Part shown: in pieces, positions 1-5,804 of the stretch
Position numbering within the stretch: the stretch's first letter is position 1
Layout of the letters: the number at the start of each line of letters is the position of its first letter
Assembly: GCA_002439665.1 (NCBI GenBank)
Contig: DJPC01000074.1
Span: forward strand, 3,737 to 9,540
Source of the DNA: Dialister sp. UBA6422
Lineage (GTDB): Bacteria > Bacillota > Negativicutes > Veillonellales > Dialisteraceae
Direction of reading: 5' to 3'
Length of the DNA stretch: 5,804 bases
Translations under genes and position numbers: made by a program
The notes under the pieces: model-generated
The model's database searches: none
The model's input: the letters and a program-made list of their open reading frames with translations, nothing else
Told to the model about the DNA's origin: nothing

Positions 1-43
1 CTCAAAAGGCATGGTTGATTTTAGGATAGAATAATCTATGGCA

Positions 44-72
44 TTGACAGACCTATGCTATAATTCTATTAT
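44..72 (+). promoter_or_regulatory. Sigma-A type promoter of the MBL-hydrolase unit
   Basis: A perfect -35 TTGACA (44-49) is followed after 17 nt by TATTAT (67-72), a 5/6 match to the -10 consensus. The expected transcription start is near 79. An overlapping extended -10 (TGCTATAAT, 56-64) has no -35 at the right distance and may be a second weak start. The expected transcript has about 145 nt before the hydrolase start codon. Motifs and spacing are read directly; activity is inferred. Confidence 0.75.
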
Positions 73-104
73 ACTATAAATATTCATGAAGGTCAGGTGT
101 AGAA

Positions 105-197
105 ATGGAGATAGGCACATGGAGGGGCGCCTCTGCTATTCTGAATGACTCGATGATTCATGATATATGTCATTTGCATCACAAGTATGGGGCATGA
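105..197 (+). CDS. Possible 30-aa leader ORF, unknown function
   Basis: An ATG at 105 opens a 30-codon frame ending in TGA at 195-197. AGGTG (95-99) sits 5 nt before the ATG and could act as a ribosome binding site. The predicted transcription start is about 26 nt upstream, so this would be the first ORF on the message. The peptide begins MEIGTWRGAS and ends with a histidine-rich stretch, HDICHLHHKYGA. It has no signal peptide or membrane segment and I recognise no family. It ends 26 nt before the hydrolase start codon and does not overlap it. A chance ORF of this length is common, so coding status is uncertain; it could instead be a regulatory leader peptide or simply part of the untranslated leader. 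Confidence 0.25.
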   Translation: MEIGTWRGASAILNDSMIHDICHLHHKYGA

Positions 198-223
198 AAA
201 TTGGATAAGGAGTGAATGAACCA

Positions 224-910
224 ATGAAAGGTCATATTTATTTTTTACATCACAGTGGATTTCTATATGAAACAGAAACATCTATTTTTATTTTTGATGA
301 TTACAAAGACCCTAGAAAATGGGTAGATGACCGGCTGAAGAAAACAGATAAAAAGGTATATTTTTTTGTCAGTCATTGGCATGGAGACCATTTTAATCCG
401 GAGATTGGTAGCTATGAAAGTAGAGCATCTGCGTATTTCCTTCATAAAGATTGCCACCTTACCTTGCAAGATGAAAAGAAAAAGTACCTGATGCAAGTGG
501 GAGATACTGTGACGGTCGATGATTTTACTGTCCATATGTATGGGTCGACTGATATTGGAGGCTCCTTTATGATTCATGGAGATGGATTCACTCTGTTCCA
601 TGCAGGTGACTTGAATTGGTGGCATTGGGCAGGAGAATCTCATAGGGAAAACAAAGCCGCTAGGGATGCTTTCTTCCATGAACTGAAACAAATCAAGGAA
701 AAAGATGTGGATATTGCCTTTTTCCCTGTAGATGCCAGGCAAGCGGTGGCTAGAGAATGGGGAGTTAAACAATTCTTGAATGTCGTGCACCCCCAGCTGT
801 TAGTACCTATGCATGCTTTTGGCCCCATCTGGGTTCCCTCTTATGAATTCCGCTGGCTCTATGATACCCAAAAGCTGTGGATTCCAAAGCATGATGGGGA
901 TTCTAAATAA
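224..910 (+). CDS. MBL-fold metallo-hydrolase (UlaG/COG2220-like)
   Basis: This 228-aa protein belongs to the metallo-beta-lactamase superfamily. The metal-binding signature HWHGDH is at residues 51-56 (H51, H53, D55, H56). HAGDLNWWHW at 126-135 supplies the bridging aspartate D129, PVDAR at 168-172 follows, and PMHAF at 195-199 supplies the last metal histidine, H197. Where many family members have the motif-3 histidine, this one has S-T-D (108-110), which I recall as typical of a Firmicutes sub-group. No signal peptide is visible, so it is probably cytoplasmic. The substrate is unknown; relatives include lactonases, nucleases and phosphodiesterases. I chose ATG 224 because AAGGAG (207-212) lies 11 nt before it, while the alternative GTG at 212 overlaps that ribosome binding site. 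A small membrane protein follows 99 nt downstream with no terminator between, so they are probably one operon. Confidence 0.9.
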   Translation: MKGHIYFLHHSGFLYETETSIFIFDDYKDPRKWVDDRLKKTDKKVYFFVSHWHGDHFNPEIGSYESRASAYFLHKDCHLTLQDEKKKYLMQVGDTVTVDDFTVHMYGSTDIGGSFMIHGDGFTLFHAGDLNWWHWAGESHRENKAARDAFFHELKQIKEKDVDIAFFPVDARQAVAREWGVKQFLNVVHPQLLVPMHAFGPIWVPSYEFRWLYDTQKLWIPKHDGDSK

Positions 911-952
911 TGATTATCATAGGGTAAGGTGCCCATTTATAGGCTTGGAATA

Positions 953-979
953 TAGCTGGTCTGGCTTTCCACCAGTCTA
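953..979 (+). other. Small intercistronic hairpin
   Basis: TAGCTGGT (953-960) can pair with ACCAGTCTA (971-979), leaving one bulged T at 976 and a 10-nt loop. No T-tract follows, so it is not an intrinsic terminator. It lies between the hydrolase and the membrane-protein gene and could affect message processing or stability. It is short enough to arise by chance. Confidence 0.3.
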
Positions 980-1009
980 TCAGTGGGTGAGATCACTAAG
1001 GAGAAAATA

Positions 1010-1312
1010 ATGACCAACACTTGGATTTGGATACTGGTTTTGATGTTTGTAGGTAACTTTATTTTACAAATGACTCCCTTGATGTACTATTTTTATGCTA
1101 TTTTTGCGGTTCATCTGGGGATTTTAGGGATTTCCTATCTATTATTTCGAAAAGATCCACTCATCGATGTTCGTTCCAATATGCTATTTATGCTAGGACT
1201 TACAGTGATTAATATTCTAACCGATTTAGGGATCATGTCCTATCAGATGTCCTGGGTGGCTTTTGGTGCTCTTTTTGTATGGTCCATGTTTGGTGGGGGA
1301 AAGAGATCTTAG
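1010..1312 (+). CDS. Small multi-pass membrane protein, unknown function
   Basis: This 100-aa protein is very hydrophobic and I do not recognise its family. Three clear membrane segments can be seen at about residues 5-22, 24-46 and 57-77, with a shorter fourth at 80-94. A charged loop (RKDPLIDVR, 47-55) separates segments 2 and 3, and the tail GGGKRS is basic. There are no cysteines and no obvious catalytic motif. I chose ATG 1010 because AAGGAG (998-1003) sits 6 nt upstream; a GTG at 983 in the same frame would add nine polar residues and lacks a good site. It probably shares a transcript with the upstream MBL hydrolase and is the last gene before the terminator at 1350. It may be a small transporter-like, stress or envelope protein, but nothing in the sequence decides this. 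The reading frame and ribosome binding site make it a convincing gene. Confidence 0.8.
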   Translation: MTNTWIWILVLMFVGNFILQMTPLMYYFYAIFAVHLGILGISYLLFRKDPLIDVRSNMLFMLGLTVINILTDLGIMSYQMSWVAFGALFVWSMFGGGKRS

Positions 1313-1349
1313 TTGCATATATAGATGTTTTTGCATTAGATAAGGAATG

Positions 1350-1394
1350 AAAGCACTGATGGATTCCAATCCTTGAAATTCATCAGTGCTTTTT
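1350..1394 (+). terminator. Rho-independent terminator of the hydrolase/membrane-protein unit
   Basis: A 16-bp stem pairs 1350-1365 with 1377-1392, with a single G-U pair at 1362/1380 and an 11-nt loop. It leads into TTTTT (1390-1394). The core arms are AAAGCACTGATG and CATCAGTGCTTT. The structure begins 37 nt after the stop codon of the membrane-protein gene. The A-run on the left arm is too short to suggest strong function on the other strand. Confidence 0.92.
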
Positions 1395-1588
1395 CTATAT
1401 GCTATGTCCTAGCCTGTCAATTGGAATATAGGAAGTTTAGAATCATATATTTTTTATAGGATTATATAGTAAAAATATATGACATATCTTAAAATATAAT
1501 TTTACTTCTATTTATATAGTGTCCTGTTAATGTTTCGCTTTTTCTAACAAATATGTAAAATTTAATTTCCTTTTGTGGGGGATATGTC
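1395..1588. other. AT-rich intergenic stretch with no recognised feature
   Basis: These 194 bases separate the upstream terminator from the rny promoter. They are strongly AT-rich with many TATA-like runs. I see no ORF with a ribosome binding site, no convincing inverted repeat, no tRNA and no repeat array. A weak promoter-like pair, CTGTCA (1414-1419) and TAGAAT (1438-1443), has an 18-nt spacer and is not called. The AT-rich end next to 1589 could serve as an UP element for the rny promoter. Confidence 0.6.
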
Positions 1589-1617
1589 TTGACAATAAAA
1601 AATAAAAATTTTAGAAT
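1589..1617 (+). promoter_or_regulatory. Strong sigma-A promoter upstream of rny
   Basis: A perfect TTGACA (1589-1594) and TAGAAT (1612-1617, 5/6 match) are separated by exactly 17 nt, with AT-rich DNA upstream. The transcription start is expected near 1624. This leaves about 234 nt of leader before the rny start codon, long for a housekeeping gene and full of inverted repeats. The promoter could also drive a small RNA ending at the hairpin at 1680-1715. Confidence 0.78.
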
Positions 1618-1641
1618 TAAATAGGTGCTGAAGAACCATAT

Positions 1642-1665
1642 GAATCTCCATGTAGGGATGGATTC
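1642..1665 (+). other. Leader hairpin A of rny
   Basis: GAAT (1642-1645) pairs with ATTC (1662-1665), and CCAT (1648-1651) pairs with ATGG (1658-1661). A two-base bulge (CT, 1646-1647) separates the two helices and the loop is GTAGGG. It lies about 18 nt after the predicted transcription start, just before the larger hairpin at 1680. It is moderate in strength and may be incidental. Confidence 0.4.
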
Positions 1666-1679
1666 TTACTTGATATAAT

Positions 1680-1715
1680 AAGGCTCCTTGTAGGTCATTG
1701 ACCTAAAGGGGCTTT
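1680..1715 (+). promoter_or_regulatory. Terminator-like hairpin with embedded palindrome in the rny leader
   Basis: AAGGCTCCTT (1680-1689) pairs with AAGGGGCTTT (1706-1715) using two G-U pairs. After a bulged G (1690), TAGGTC (1691-1696) pairs with GACCTA (1700-1705) around a three-base loop: 16 pairs in all. The tail reads CTTTCGTTAT, a poor U-tract, so termination would be partial at best. At the DNA level TAGGTCATTGACCTA (1691-1705) is a perfect 7+1+7 palindrome. Its second half contains a -35-like TTGACC (1698-1703), 15 nt upstream of TATAAT (1719-1724). Three readings compete: attenuator, 3' end of a small RNA of about 90 nt, or protein operator over a secondary promoter. The pairing is certain; the role is not. 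Confidence 0.5.
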
Positions 1716-1756
1716 CGTTATAATGGATAAAATATAGTAAAAAACCGCCCTTTTGG

Positions 1757-1835
1757 ATTTTTATTCCATGGCTTCAGCCTGCACTCATTCCGGGATTCCG
1801 GATATGTATTAGTACTTTTTTTATGGAATAAAAAT
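1757..1835 (+). promoter_or_regulatory. 79-nt branched RNA element or palindromic repeat before rny
   Basis: ATTTTTATTCCAT (1757-1769) and ATGGAATAAAAAT (1823-1835) are a perfect 13-bp inverted repeat enclosing 53 nt. Inside are GGCTTCAGCC (1770-1779), a 3-bp hairpin that would stack on the outer helix, and a stronger hairpin (1786-1806). In the latter CATTCCGG pairs with CCGG-A-[T]-ATG around a GATT loop, with one bulged T at 1803. The fold is a three-way junction closing 5 nt before the rny ribosome binding site region. I do not recognise a known riboswitch class. It could be a regulatory leader controlling rny translation, or a small non-coding palindromic element (MITE-like) with no visible target duplication. 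Confidence 0.5.
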
Positions 1836-1844
1836 ACGAAAGAG

Positions 1845-1852
1845 AGAGGTGA
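1845..1852 (+). promoter_or_regulatory. Ribosome binding site that sets the rny start
   Basis: AGAGGTGA contains GAGGTGA, seven bases complementary to the 16S rRNA 3' end. It is correctly placed for the TTG at 1858 (6 nt after AGGTG) and overlaps the GTG at 1849, which therefore is unlikely to be the main start. Confidence 0.65.
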
Positions 1853-1857
1853 AGTAT

Positions 1858-3432
1858 TTGACACTGGATGAAGTTTTATTGTATGTCATTATCTGTGGTA
1901 TCATAGCAGCTGTGATTGGTGCCGGTATCGGGTATCTGCTCCGTAAGAGAATTGCGGAAGCGCGTATTGGTTCTGCAGAAGAAAAAGCAAATCAGATTGC
2001 AGAAGATGCGAAGAAATTGCTGGATGCTGCTTCTCGTGAAGCAGAGACGCTGAAAAAAGAAACCTTAGTACAGACTCGAGAAGAAATTCATAAACTTCGT
2101 GAAGATGTGGAACAGGAAAATAAACAACGTCGTGATGAACTGCAAAAGTATGAACAGCGACTGGTTCAGAAAGAAAGTAACCTGGATTGGCGAAGCGGAA
2201 ATCTGGAACAGAGAGAATCTCAGCTGGATAAAAGAGAAAGCCAGGTAAAAGCGCAAAAAGAAAAAGTAGATGCCCTATATGCATCTCAGCAAGTAAAACT
2301 GGAAGAAATTTCTCAGTTATCCCGTGACCAGGCAAAAGATATGATTCTCCAAAGAGTGGATGAAGAATTGACTCATGAAAAAGCAGTTCGTATCCGCGAT
2401 GCAGTGGAAGAAGCTAAGACTACAGCGGACACCAAGGCAAGAGAAATCATTGCTTCTGCTATTCAAAGAAATGCGGCTGATACGGTTTCTGAAACTACGG
2501 TATCAGTGGTAGCCCTTCCTAATGAAGAAATGAAAGGTCGTATCATTGGTCGTGAAGGCAGAAATATTCGTGCCATCGAAACTTTGACTGGCGTAGATCT
2601 CATTATCGATGATACGCCAGAGGCGGTTATTCTTTCTTGCTTTGATCCTATTCGCCGTGAAATCGCCAGATTGGCTTTGGAAAGTTTGGTCAAAGATGGT
2701 CGTATTCATCCGGCCCGCATTGAAGAAGTGGTGGCTAAGACCAAGAAAGACGTGGATAAAGCCATTCGCGAAGCAGGGGAAGCGGCTGTCATGGAATGCG
2801 GCATTCGTGGCATGAATCCTGACTTGGTCAAAATTTTGGGGAGACTCAAATATCGTACCAGCTATGGACAAAATGTATTGCAGCATTGCATTGATACCTC
2901 TTATTTCTCCGGCATTTTAGCGGCTGAAGTAGGGGCTGATGTGGAATTGGCTAGAAGAGCTGGCCTTCTCCACGATATAGGCAAGGCAGTAGACCGGGAA
3001 CAGGAAGGTACCCATGTAGAATTGGGTGTTGAACTGGCCCAGAAATACCATGAATCTCCAGAAGTAGTAAATGCTATCGCTTCTCATCACGGAGATACAG
3101 ATCCTACTTGCGTGGAATCTGTATTGGTGGCTGCAGCTGATGCGATCTCTGCTGCTCGTCCAGGGGCTCGCCGCGAAACTTTGGAAAATTACATTAAGAG
3201 ACTCACCAAATTGGAAGATATTGCAAAATCCTTCCCCGGGGTGGTTAGCTGTTATGCCATTCAGGCAGGTCGCGAATTGCGTGTGATTGTGAAACCTGAA
3301 AAGGTGACAGAAGACCAGGCAACCATTTTGGCTCATGATATTTCTCAGAGAATCGAAAAAGAACTGCAGTATCCAGGTCAGGTAAAAGTGGTAGTGATTC
3401 GCGAAACCCGTGCTACCGATTTTGCTAAATAA
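1858..3432 (+). CDS. rny: Ribonuclease Y
   Basis: RNase Y is the membrane-anchored endoribonuclease that starts mRNA decay in many Firmicutes. The 524-aa product is close to the B. subtilis length of 520. Domains in order: one N-terminal membrane helix (about residues 6-28), a long charged coiled coil (about 35-195) rich in Glu, Lys and Gln, a KH RNA-binding domain with the GxxG loop GREG at 231-234, and an HD phosphohydrolase domain. The HD domain shows LLHDIGKA with metal residues H372 and D373, then SHHGD (409-413) and [12 protein letters not shown]. The C-terminus [12 protein letters not shown] is typical. I chose TTG 1858 over GTG 1849, which adds three residues, because the best ribosome binding site overlaps the GTG. 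The gene has its own promoter, a structured leader and a terminator at 3518, and appears monocistronic. No frameshift or missing key residue is seen. Confidence 0.98.
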   Translation: MTLDEVLLYVIICGIIAAVIGAGIGYLLRKRIAEARIGSAEEKANQIAEDAKKLLDAASREAETLKKETLVQTREEIHKLREDVEQENKQRRDELQKYEQRLVQKESNLDWRSGNLEQRESQLDKRESQVKAQKEKVDALYASQQVKLEEISQLSRDQAKDMILQRVDEELTHEKAVRIRDAVEEAKTTADTKAREIIASAIQRNAADTVSETTVSVVALPNEEMKGRIIGREGRNIRAIETLTGVDLIIDDTPEAVILSCFDPIRREIARLALESLVKDGRIHPARIEEVVAKTKKDVDKAIREAGEAAVMECGIRGMNPDLVKILGRLKYRTSYGQNVLQHCIDTSYFSGILAAEVGADVELARRAGLLHDIGKAVDREQEGTHVELGVELAQKYHESPEVVNAIASHHGDTDPTCVESVLVAAADAISAARPGARRETLENYIKRLTKLEDIAKSFPGVVSCYAIQAGRELRVIVKPEKVTEDQATILAHDISQRIEKELQYPGQVKVVVIRETRATDFAK

Positions 3433-3450
3433 TGAAATTTCATGACCATA

Positions 3451-3498
3451 GTAACTAGTAAATGATAGGATGATGGATGACTTTTCATCAATAGTTAT
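3451..3498 (+). other. Nested inverted repeats in the rny 3' untranslated region
   Basis: TAACTA (3452-3457) pairs with TAGTTA (3492-3497). Inside, GATGA (3476-3480) pairs with TCATC (3485-3489) around CTTT. Both lie between the rny stop codon and its terminator, with no T-tract of their own. They may be mild 3' UTR structure protecting or marking the message, or chance pairing in AT-rich DNA. Confidence 0.3.
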
Positions 3499-3517
3499 TC
3501 CATTGAATAGGATAAAG

Positions 3518-3551
3518 AAAAAGCCTTTGTGAATGTTCACGAAGGCTTTTT
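3518..3551 (+). terminator. Rho-independent terminator of rny
   Basis: A 15-bp stem with one G-U pair joins 3518-3532 to 3537-3551 around the loop ATGT. The core is AAAAAGCCTT against AAGGCTTTTT, ending in five T's (3547-3551). The matching A-run on the left side means it could also stop transcription arriving on the other strand. It separates rny from uvrB. Confidence 0.94.
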
Positions 3552-3606
3552 CGTATATATGAAAAAGATATTGCTAGCGGATTATCATGGATGGTATCTT
3601 CTGTCT

Positions 3607-3620
3607 CGAAGTATACTTTC
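3607..3620. promoter_or_regulatory. Palindromic operator-like site at the uvrB promoter
   Basis: AAGTATACTT (3609-3618) is a perfect 10-bp palindrome covering the position where the uvrB promoter's -35 should be. The 14-bp context CGAAGTATACTTTC shares the outer CGAA and TTTC with the Bacillus LexA/DinR box CGAACRNRYGTTYC but differs at the inner C and G that matter most. uvrB is an SOS gene in B. subtilis, so a diverged damage-response operator is possible. A chance palindrome is also possible. Confidence 0.35.
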
Positions 3621-3633
3621 TATGGTTGAGAAG

Positions 3634-3644
3634 TGTGCTATAAT
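3634..3644 (+). promoter_or_regulatory. uvrB: Extended -10 promoter of uvrB
   Basis: TGTGCTATAAT contains the extended -10 TGCTATAAT with a perfect TATAAT hexamer (3639-3644). No good -35 lies 16-18 nt upstream; the best is TTTCTA (3617-3622) with a 16-nt spacer. The start would be near 3651, giving a leader of about 53 nt. That leader contains a small hairpin, ATAGGC (3671-3676) against GCCTGT (3680-3685), and then the ribosome binding site. Confidence 0.65.
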
Positions 3645-3703
3645 AGATTCAATATAGATAAAAATCGATAATAGGCAATGCCTGTGTAAAAAAGGAGATA
3701 TCT

Positions 3704-5804
3704 ATGGATCGGTCACGTATCAAAAGAGAATATATAGAGCCCGCTACGCCGTTCACTTTGAAGGCACCCTTTGAACCGAAAGGCGACCAGCCTCAGGCGG
3801 TACGTTCTTTGGTGCAAGGACTTAATGAAGGACAATGGGCGCAGGTGCTTTTAGGGGCTACAGGGACAGGGAAAACTTTTACTATGGCCAAAGTCATAGA
3901 AGAAGTGCAAAGGCCTACTTTGATTATTTCTCCTAACAAAACGTTAGCAGCCCAGACGGCCAGTGAATTTAAGGACTTCTTTCCCGATAATGCAGTGTAT
4001 TACTTCGTTTCTTACTACGATTATTATCAGCCTGAATCCTATGTGCCTCAGACCGATACGTATATCGAGAAAGATTCTTCTAGAAATGAAGAAATTGACC
4101 GATTACGCCATTCTGCGACTATGGCACTTTTTGAAAGACGAGACGTGATCATTGTCGCTTCTGTCTCCTGTATTTATGGGTTAGGGGACCCAGAAGACTA
4201 TAGCAGCATGGGTCTTTCCCTGCGGCCAGGAGAGGAAATCGAAAGGGATAAAATCTTAGAAAAATTGGTGAATATGCAATACATGCGAAATGATGTGAAT
4301 TTCACCAGAGACACTTTTCGTGTGCGGGGAGATACTATCGATATTTTCCCGGCTTCTTCTAATAATGTGGCAGTTCGCATTGAAATGTTTGGTGATGAAA
4401 TTGATTCCCTGACTGAATTTGATGTATTAACTGGCGAAACCGTAGCAGAGCGCAATCATATAGGCATTTTTCCGGCTTCCCATTATGTGACCAGTTCCGA
4501 TAAATTGAAAAGAGCCATTGGCTCCATTGAACAAGAATTGGATGGTCGCTTGCAGAAATTGCGTAGCCAAGATAAATTGTTAGAAGCCCAGCGGCTGGAG
4601 CAAAGGACCAATTATGATTTGGAAATGATGCAAGAAGTGGGGTATTGTTCCGGTATTGAAAATTATTCCCGCCATTTATCGAATCGCAAACCAGGGGAAC
4701 CGCCGTTTACTTTACTGGATTATTTTCCTGATGACTTTTTAATTATGATAGATGAATCCCATGTGACTATACCGCAGCTTCGAGCCATGTATAATGGGGA
4801 CCAGTCCAGAAAGAAAACGTTGGTGGATTATGGATTCCGCCTGCCCTCGGCTTTAGATAATCGGCCGCTTACTTTTGATGAATTTACAGAACGAATCAAT
4901 CAGATTATATATGTGTCTGCTACACCAGGGCCTTATGAAATGGGTGTGGAAACCAATCTGGCAGAGCAAATCATCCGTCCTACAGGACTTTTAGATCCTA
5001 GCATTGAAGTGAGACCCATTGAAGGACAGATGGATGATTTACTAGGAGAAATTCATAAAAGGGAAGACCTTCATGAAAGGGTACTCATTACGACTCTTAC
5101 CAAGAAAATGGCGGAGGATCTGACAGATTTTTTGACTGAAGCAGGAGTGAAAGTCAGGTATCTTCATTCAGATGTAGCGACCATTGAACGAGCAGAAATT
5201 ATTAGAGACCTGAGAGCCGGTGTTTTTGATGTACTCGTGGGGATCAATCTTCTCCGTGAAGGTTTGGATATGCCTGAGGTTTCTTTGGTGGCTATTCTGG
5301 ATGCAGATAAAGAAGGCTTCCTTCGTTCAGAAACGTCTATGATTCAGGTCATAGGCCGTGCTGCACGAAATGAACATGGACATGTCATTATGTATGCAGA
5401 TCGGATAACAAAGTCTATGAAATATGCCATAGATGAAACCAATCGGCGACGTTCGATTCAGGAGGCCTATAATAAAGAACATCATATCATTCCTCACACC
5501 GTTAAGAAACGGGTGAAAGATTTGATAGACCTTACTAAAATAGAAGACAAGCCAGCCATGGATGATTCTCAGAAGAAAACAGGAGAATTATCTGATGAAG
5601 CTTTATATGACAAAATGAAAGATGCTGAGAAACATATGAAGCAGGCTGCAAAAGAATTGGAATTTGAAGAAGCGGCCCACTGGAGAGATCAATTGGGGAA
5701 ACTTCGGCAGCTATGGACCGATCGATATGGTTCCAGAGCAGAAGATGCGTTGAAGAGACAGGCATCTTCTAGGAAACGAATTTATAGGCAAGTGAAGAAG
5801 AAAG
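3704..5804 (+). CDS. uvrB: Excinuclease ABC subunit B, 3' end beyond the window
   Basis: UvrB is the ATP-dependent damage-verifying subunit of nucleotide excision repair; it is loaded by UvrA and recruits UvrC for incision. From the ATG at 3704, preceded by AAAGGAG (3691-3697) at 6 nt, the frame stays open for 700 codons to the window edge with no stop. Walker A GATGTGKT is at residues 51-58, and the damage-probing beta-hairpin region starts at [12 protein letters not shown] (104-115). DESH is at 350-353 (Walker B-like), helicase motif [10 protein letters not shown] is at 548-555, and the C-terminal UVR domain that contacts UvrC spans about 631-670 (key run [13 protein letters not shown]). 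About 30 further residues follow, rich in Arg and Lys, making it longer than the usual 660 or so. All core motifs are intact. uvrA often follows in related genomes, but it is not visible here. Confidence 0.98.
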   Translation, partial: MDRSRIKREYIEPATPFTLKAPFEPKGDQPQAVRSLVQGLNEGQWAQVLLGATGTGKTFTMAKVIEEVQRPTLIISPNKTLAAQTASEFKDFFPDNAVYYFVSYYDYYQPESYVPQTDTYIEKDSSRNEEIDRLRHSATMALFERRDVIIVASVSCIYGLGDPEDYSSMGLSLRPGEEIERDKILEKLVNMQYMRNDVNFTRDTFRVRGDTIDIFPASSNNVAVRIEMFGDEIDSLTEFDVLTGETVAERNHIGIFPASHYVTSSDKLKRAIGSIEQELDGRLQKLRSQDKLLEAQRLEQRTNYDLEMMQEVGYCSGIENYSRHLSNRKPGEPPFTLLDYFPDDFLIMIDESHVTIPQLRAMYNGDQSRKKTLVDYGFRLPSALDNRPLTFDEFTERINQIIYVSATPGPYEMGVETNLAEQIIRPTGLLDPSIEVRPIEGQMDDLLGEIHKREDLHERVLITTLTKKMAEDLTDFLTEAGVKVRYLHSDVATIERAEIIRDLRAGVFDVLVGINLLREGLDMPEVSLVAILDADKEGFLRSETSMIQVIGRAARNEHGHVIMYADRITKSMKYAIDETNRRRSIQEAYNKEHHIIPHTVKKRVKDLIDLTKIEDKPAMDDSQKKTGELSDEALYDKMKDAEKHMKQAAKELEFEEAAHWRDQLGKLRQLWTDRYGSRAEDALKRQASSRKRIYRQVKKK

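Noticed and set aside
1..43. Tail of an upstream gene at the left edge
   Set aside because: The short frames there are stopped or too short to identify, and no recognisable peptide is visible.
212..226. GTG at 212 as the start of the MBL hydrolase
   Set aside because: It overlaps the AAGGAG ribosome binding site (207-212), and no other site lies upstream. ATG 224 starts the conserved fold directly.
263..790. Long open frame on the minus strand under the MBL hydrolase
   Set aside because: It is antisense to a clear gene, has no recognisable motifs or ribosome binding site, and is explained by the codon use of the sense gene.
1640..1678. 12-codon ORF (MNLHVGMDSYLI) in the rny leader, ending just before the hairpin at 1680
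   Set aside because: AGGTG is 12 nt from the ATG and at the predicted transcription start, so there is no usable ribosome binding site; no run of regulatory codons suggests attenuation.
1674..1679. TATAAT hexamer in the rny leader
   Set aside because: The position 17 nt upstream (TGTAGG) is not a -35, and there is no extended -10 TG.
1768..1812. 14-codon ORF (MASACTHSGIPDMY) inside the 79-nt element
   Set aside because: It has no ribosome binding site, and the ATG is inside the closing helix.
2917..3540. 207-codon minus-strand frame over the 3' half of rny and its terminator
   Set aside because: It runs antisense through the conserved HD domain and starts inside a terminator hairpin, with a Phe/Ser-rich composition typical of a shadow frame.
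3565..3600. Inverted repeat AAGATATT / GGTATCTT upstream of uvrB as a terminator or riboswitch
   Set aside because: It needs two G-U pairs over a 20-nt loop and has no T-tract; the strong terminator just before it already ends the rny transcript.

Overview
The window looks like chromosomal DNA of a low-GC Firmicute. It carries RNase Y, Bacillus-type TTGACA/TATAAT promoters, strong AAGGAG-type ribosome binding sites and classic stem-plus-U-tract terminators. The lineage cannot be fixed from the sequence alone; a Negativicutes-type anaerobe (Dialister/Megasphaera/Veillonella-like) is only a guess from the flavour of the proteins. There is no sign of a mobile element, phage, CRISPR array, tRNA or rRNA.

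All recognised genes lie on the + strand, in three transcription units. Unit 1 (about 44-1394) has a strong promoter, a 145-nt leader with a possible 30-codon ORF, a metallo-beta-lactamase-fold hydrolase (224-910) and a 100-aa membrane protein of unknown function (1010-1312). It ends at a strong terminator (1350-1394). Unit 2 (about 1589-3551) has a near-consensus promoter followed by an unusually long structured 5' leader of about 235 nt, then rny (RNase Y, 1858-3432), a short structured 3' region and a strong terminator (3518-3551). Unit 3 starts at an extended -10 promoter (3634-3644), next to a 10-bp palindrome, and leads into uvrB (3704 to the window end). uvrB is open at the right edge, with 700 codons and no stop.

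The genes are housekeeping: RNase Y initiates mRNA decay at the membrane, and UvrB is the damage-verifying helicase-like subunit of nucleotide excision repair. The MBL hydrolase and the small membrane protein are probably co-transcribed, but what they do together is unknown. The most interesting part is non-coding: the leader of rny. It holds a terminator-like hairpin that includes a perfect 15-nt palindrome, then a 79-nt element closed by a perfect 13-bp inverted repeat with two internal hairpins ending just before the ribosome binding site. An upstream partial copy of one arm could compete for pairing. This could be a regulatory RNA or a small palindromic repeat; the sequence alone does not decide. 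I found no clear novel multi-gene system.
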